Shown: positions 54,448 to 57,322 of the stretch, piece by piece
Layout: every line of letters starts with the position of its first letter
Numbering within the stretch: position 1 is the first letter of the stretch
From: Desulfuromonadales bacterium
Lineage (GTDB): Bacteria; Desulfobacterota; Desulfuromonadia; Desulfuromonadales; JAHYIW01
DNA length: 57,322 nt
Direction of reading: 5' to 3'
Assembly (NCBI GenBank): GCA_029210745.1
Contig: JARGFI010000010.1
Location: 8,717 to 66,038 of the forward strand
The notes under the pieces: generated by a model
The model's database searches: none
What the model saw: the letters and a program-made list of their open reading frames with translations, nothing else
What the model was told of the DNA's origin: nothing
Position numbers and translations under genes: made by a program

Positions 54448-55056
54448 ATGCGAATACCGAACGACGCACAACTTGATGCGCTGAAAGAAGTTGTCAATGT
54501 CGGTGTCGGCCGGGCGGCGGCATCACTGAACGAACTTCTTGAAGCCCACATCGAGCTCGATGTTCCTGCGGTGTTGATTCTTCATCCGGAACACATTGAT
54601 CTTCAGTCAACATCGCTTGGCAGCGAACAGGTTGCCTGTGTCCGATTGAACTTTGAAGGGTCGTTCGCCGGGACTGCCGCCCTACTCTTCCCACCACAGA
54701 GTGCCATTAATCTGGTTAGCGCCTTAACGGGTAGTGACGAAGATGCGCTGCAGATGAATGCCGTGATGGCTGGAACGCTCAGCGAAGTCGGTAATATCGT
54801 GATTAACGCCGTCATCGGTTCAATCGGCAACCTGCTGGAGCAAGCGTTTGAATACTCGCTGACGAATTATCTCGAAGGGTACATTAAAGACCTGTTGCGT
54901 GCCCCGGACACGACCACCGAATATTCGATTATGTTGATTCAAACTCACTTTCTGGTCAGCAACAAACAGATTGACGGGAACATTTTTATTTTTTTCGAGG
55001 TGGGCTCTTTCGACGCATTGCTTGACTCTATCGACAACATCCTTGGAGCTTCCTGA
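54448..55056 (+). CDS. CheC-family CheY-P phosphatase
   Basis: A 202-residue protein with two CheC active-site helices, each with the E-x2-N pattern: LKEVVNVGVGRAA (Glu14, Asn17) and LSEVGNIVINAVIG (Glu113, Asn116). Two intact sites suggest an active CheC rather than CheX (which has one). It should dephosphorylate receiver proteins, most simply the regulator encoded just upstream. ATG 54448 follows AGAAAGGGC. The next gene, a diguanylate cyclase, is 6 bases on. Confidence 0.88.
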   Translation: MRIPNDAQLDALKEVVNVGVGRAAASLNELLEAHIELDVPAVLILHPEHIDLQSTSLGSEQVACVRLNFEGSFAGTAALLFPPQSAINLVSALTGSDEDALQMNAVMAGTLSEVGNIVINAVIGSIGNLLEQAFEYSLTNYLEGYIKDLLRAPDTTTEYSIMLIQTHFLVSNKQIDGNIFIFFEVGSFDALLDSIDNILGAS

Positions 55057-55062
55057 CTCGGT

Positions 55063-56079
55063 ATGGCTGGCGATCACTTCCGTGACACACATTTCTCAAT
55101 GCTCGATCATGTACCCATCGGCCAATTAGTTCTCGACCGTAACTACACAGTCCTCTTCTGGAATCGCTGTCTGGAAATCTGGACTGATATTTCCCGCGAC
55201 ACCATCGTCGGCACCAGCCTCTTCGATCATTTCCCCCACTTACTCGCCAACAAATACCATGCACGCATTACGTCGGTTTTGACCAACGGACTCCCGGAAA
55301 CGTTCTCGGCGCAATTACACCCTCATTTTTTTGCGGCACCGCTACCCGGTAACAAATTGCGCGTATTTCAGACGACGATTGCCGCTCTTTCGGCTGGTGA
55401 TGGCAATTACGCCCTCTTCTCCATTCAGGATATCACCAGTTTGATGGAAGCAATCAGCACCCATCAACTGGCTTTGCGCCAGACTCGTGCCGAGGTGGAA
55501 ATGCGCCGTGCCGCCGAAAAAAGGCTTCTTGGTCAAACGGATGAGTTACAGCAGCTCAACCAGGCATTGAAAGAAAAAGCCACCCGCGACGGCCTGACCG
55601 GACTCTACAATCACCGCCACTTTCACCTGATGCTGCAACGCAACTTTCTGCTCGCTCGACGCGATGGCACAGATCTCGGCTGCATGATTATTGATCTCGA
55701 TTTTTTCAAAAAGGTCAATGACACCCACGGTCACCCGTGCGGTGACAGTATTTTGCGGGAATTTGGTGAGTTGTTGCTGCATCGCACCCGTAGCAGTGAC
55801 TTCGTTGCACGCTACGGTGGGGAGGAATTTGCGATTCTGCTGACCAATACTTCTCTGGATGGAACGGTAGTCTTTGCAGAAATGTTACGCAATGTCATTG
55901 CCGAGCACGTTTTCAGATATGGTGCGACCAGAATCCAGTTGACTTGCAGTATCGGCGTTGCCACACGACTCGCGCACCTGCCCAGCTATCCCAAAGAGTT
56001 ACTTTCTTTCGCTGACCGGGCGCTTTACCAGGCTAAAGCGCTGGGACGCAATCGCACCGAGAGCTTCGTCCTGCCGTAA
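55063..56079 (+). CDS. PAS-GGDEF diguanylate cyclase
   Basis: A 338-residue soluble protein. A PAS domain (about 10-125) is followed by a coiled linker (130-170) and a GGDEF domain with catalytic GGEEF at 252-256. An RxxD inhibitory site (RSSD, 243-246) sits at the correct distance, so product inhibition is expected. It makes c-di-GMP from GTP. No EAL or HD-GYP domain follows. Grouped with the regulator and CheC, it probably forms a small signalling unit that tunes surface behaviour. Confidence 0.93.
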   Translation: MAGDHFRDTHFSMLDHVPIGQLVLDRNYTVLFWNRCLEIWTDISRDTIVGTSLFDHFPHLLANKYHARITSVLTNGLPETFSAQLHPHFFAAPLPGNKLRVFQTTIAALSAGDGNYALFSIQDITSLMEAISTHQLALRQTRAEVEMRRAAEKRLLGQTDELQQLNQALKEKATRDGLTGLYNHRHFHLMLQRNFLLARRDGTDLGCMIIDLDFFKKVNDTHGHPCGDSILREFGELLLHRTRSSDFVARYGGEEFAILLTNTSLDGTVVFAEMLRNVIAEHVFRYGATRIQLTCSIGVATRLAHLPSYPKELLSFADRALYQAKALGRNRTESFVLP

Positions 56080-56199
56080 AACAAGGGGGCTCTCTTTCAT
56101 ATCGTGTGGGTAAAAGTAGTTCATAAGAATGCTCCAAGTATCTTCCTCAACCACAATATCTTGTGATGAAGGGTGGTGTCTCGCGTCAACGATCTTGTC

Positions 56200-56350
56200 C
56201 GGTTTGACGACAATCAAGATGGCCGGTTGAGTTTCGTTATTTCTCAGGTGTTGTTTTTTCCGATAGATCCCTCCTTCGATTTCAATAATGCTGGAATGAT
56301 GAATAATCCGGTCGATCGCGGCCACGGTCATCAACACATCGGGAAAGATT
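56200..56350 (-). pseudogene. istB (IS21-family helper ATPase) 3' remnant
   Basis: On the - strand FPDVLMTVAAIDRIIHHSSIIEIEG...YRKKQHL corresponds to the C-terminal end of IstB-like ATPases, where a DRL.HH..I.E..G.SYR pattern is usual. No upstream IstB sequence exists: at about 56350 it abuts a different transposase on the + strand. A fragment left by deletion. Confidence 0.75.
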
Positions 56351-56822
56351 TGATCCTGTGGAGCAGTTTCCGGGCGACCTGCGGACTTGCCCCCACACCG
56401 GAATGGTTGAGCGTTGATTGGGTCCTCAGCAAGTTCAGCGAAAATATCGATGAGGCGCGGGATCGTTACCGGGAGTTCGTCGGCGAGAGGATAACGGACT
56501 TTAGCCCGTGGGATGCGTTGATCGGTCGCGTTTTCTGGGCAAGGAAGGATTCACCGAAAAGCTTGGATCACGACTCGCCGACCAGGAACAACAGGTGAAA
56601 ATTCCGAAAGAAGAACGCTTCGCCGCGAGGCCATCCCTGAGCAATCTCATGACAATGTCCCCATCGGTGAGCAGATCGGAACGGGAGGCAAAAGCCTACC
56701 GGGCCTACCGTGATTTTGGTTATACCCTGAAGGAGATTGCAGATTTTCTGGGAGTGCATTACGCGACGGTGAGCCGGGCGATAAAGAGAGTTGAAAAAAA
56801 TTTGCTCGATTGCAAGACTTGA
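56350..56822 (+). pseudogene. REP-associated tyrosine transposase (RAYT), frameshifted 3' part
   Basis: The first frame reads WSSFRATCGLAPTPEWLSVDWVLSKF and then RDRYREFVGE...SPWDALIGRVF. After a T run at 56531-56534 the match continues one frame over, as LGKEGFTEKLGSRLADQEQQVKIP, and ends in an HTH, GYTLKEIADFLGVHYATVSRAI. This is the C-terminal half of IS200-like RAYTs. The catalytic HUH/Tyr part is missing. A single T deletion explains the shift. RAYTs mobilise REP palindromes, which abound in this window. Confidence 0.8.
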
Positions 56823-56824
56823 CC

Positions 56825-57322
56825 CCGAGGGTGTAAAAAAGATTGTGTAAATGGCCATTCAGGGGTACACCGGGACCCCACTCTTTCAAGGAGCTTACAT
56901 GGCCATCGATAAAGAACTACTGGACCGCCTGCTTGCCGACTTCAAATATACCAACCCCGAAGATCTGATCGGAGAGTCCGGGCTGCTCAAACAGCTCACC
57001 AAGGGTCTTCTGGAACGTGCGCTGCAAGGCGAGTTGACCGATCATTTGGGGCACGAAAAACACGCGGCTGTCACGACCAAGGGCGGCAACGCCCGCAATG
57101 GCAGCTCGAAAAAAACGATCAAGGGCGAATTCGGCAAGATGCCGATTGATATCCCGCGTGACCGGGACAGCAGCTTTGAGCCGCTCATCATCGCAAAGGG
57201 ACAGACCCGCTTTGCCGGGTTTGATGGCAAGATCATTTCCCTCTATGTGAGAGTAAACACGATAACTGAGGGAGGTGTGAACGCTATAAATGAGGGTATT
57301 CGATCAAGTTAAACGCTGGACA
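56825..57322. mobile_element. IS256-family element, left end and broken 5' part
   Basis: GGGTGTAAAAAAGATTGTGT near 56828-56847 resembles an IS256-family terminal repeat, and the transposase start lies 52 bases further on. Recognisable IS256 sequence stops at about 57252. The remaining bases are unrelated, so either another element has inserted there or a deletion has occurred. The rest lies outside the window. Confidence 0.65.
56899..57312 (+). pseudogene. IS256-family (mutator-type) transposase, truncated
   Basis: A 137-codon frame. Residues 1-118 match the N-terminus of IS256-type transposases (LLKQLTKGLLERALQGELTDHLG, KTIKGEFGKMPIDIPRDRDSSFEP, FAGFDGKIISLYVR). After that the sequence turns to unrelated codons and stops. 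The full family length is about 400, and the DDE catalytic residues lie beyond the break, so it is inactive. AAGGAGCTTAC precedes ATG 56899. Confidence 0.85.

Noticed and set aside
1-57322. CRISPR arrays, tRNA or rRNA genes, prophage
   Set aside because: No regularly spaced direct repeats with spacers, no cloverleaf or rRNA-like sequence, and no phage structural genes were seen.

Overview
The window looks like chromosomal DNA of a metal- or sulfur-respiring Desulfuromonadales bacterium (Geobacter/Desulfuromonas/Pelobacter type). The pointers are an anaerobic, cobalt-early cobamide pathway with a ThiC-like 5-hydroxybenzimidazole synthase, a nine-haem c/b cytochrome of the CbcL type beside a NapC/NirT (ImcH-like) multihaem cytochrome, and many single-domain response regulators. 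This placement is inference; no 16S rRNA or tRNA gene was seen.

Positions 1-21.9 kb hold an almost complete cobamide cluster on the + strand. The order is the cobA/btuR 3' end, cobU, cobT, cobS, cobC, cbiA, bzaF, a cobalamin riboswitch, cbiX, cbiC, the cobalt ECF importer cbiMNQO, cbiD, cbiET, cbiL, a two-gene AAA ATPase/TOPRIM-like insertion, cbiF, cbiG, a cbiH-cobQ fusion, cbiB and cobD. Together they take sirohydrochlorin and cobalt to a cobamide whose lower ligand is probably 5-hydroxybenzimidazole. cbiJ was not found. The cluster is peppered with palindromic repeats: CACCACGAAG-type inverted repeats between genes, C5TTT/AAAG5-type palindromes inserted in frame inside cbiA and cbiD, and a perfect palindrome at the 3' edge of the riboswitch.

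Positions 21.9-44.2 kb are ordinary housekeeping genes on the + strand: gluQ, a lipoprotein, rho, rpmE, thyX, prfA, prmC, murA, the his genes (G, D, B, H, A, F, E, with a PHD/ParE-type toxin-antitoxin pair between hisA and hisF), yqeY, cvpA, mutS2, dnaG, rpoD and pcnB. hisC, hisI and hisZ are absent from this stretch.

Positions 44.2-56.1 kb hold nhaA on the - strand, then signalling genes: a REC-PAS regulator, a MinD/ParA-like ATPase, a J-like/HTH protein, and three short response regulators, one with an unusual cysteine cluster. A - strand respiratory cluster follows (cbcL-like, a small membrane protein, an imcH-like gene), then a response regulator, a CheC-type phosphatase and a PAS-GGDEF diguanylate cyclase. 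No histidine kinase is present, so these regulators must be served from elsewhere.

Positions 56.1 kb to the end are an insertion-element graveyard: an istB 3' remnant (-), the frameshifted 3' part of a REP-associated (RAYT) transposase (+), and an IS256-family left end with a transposase broken after about 118 codons.
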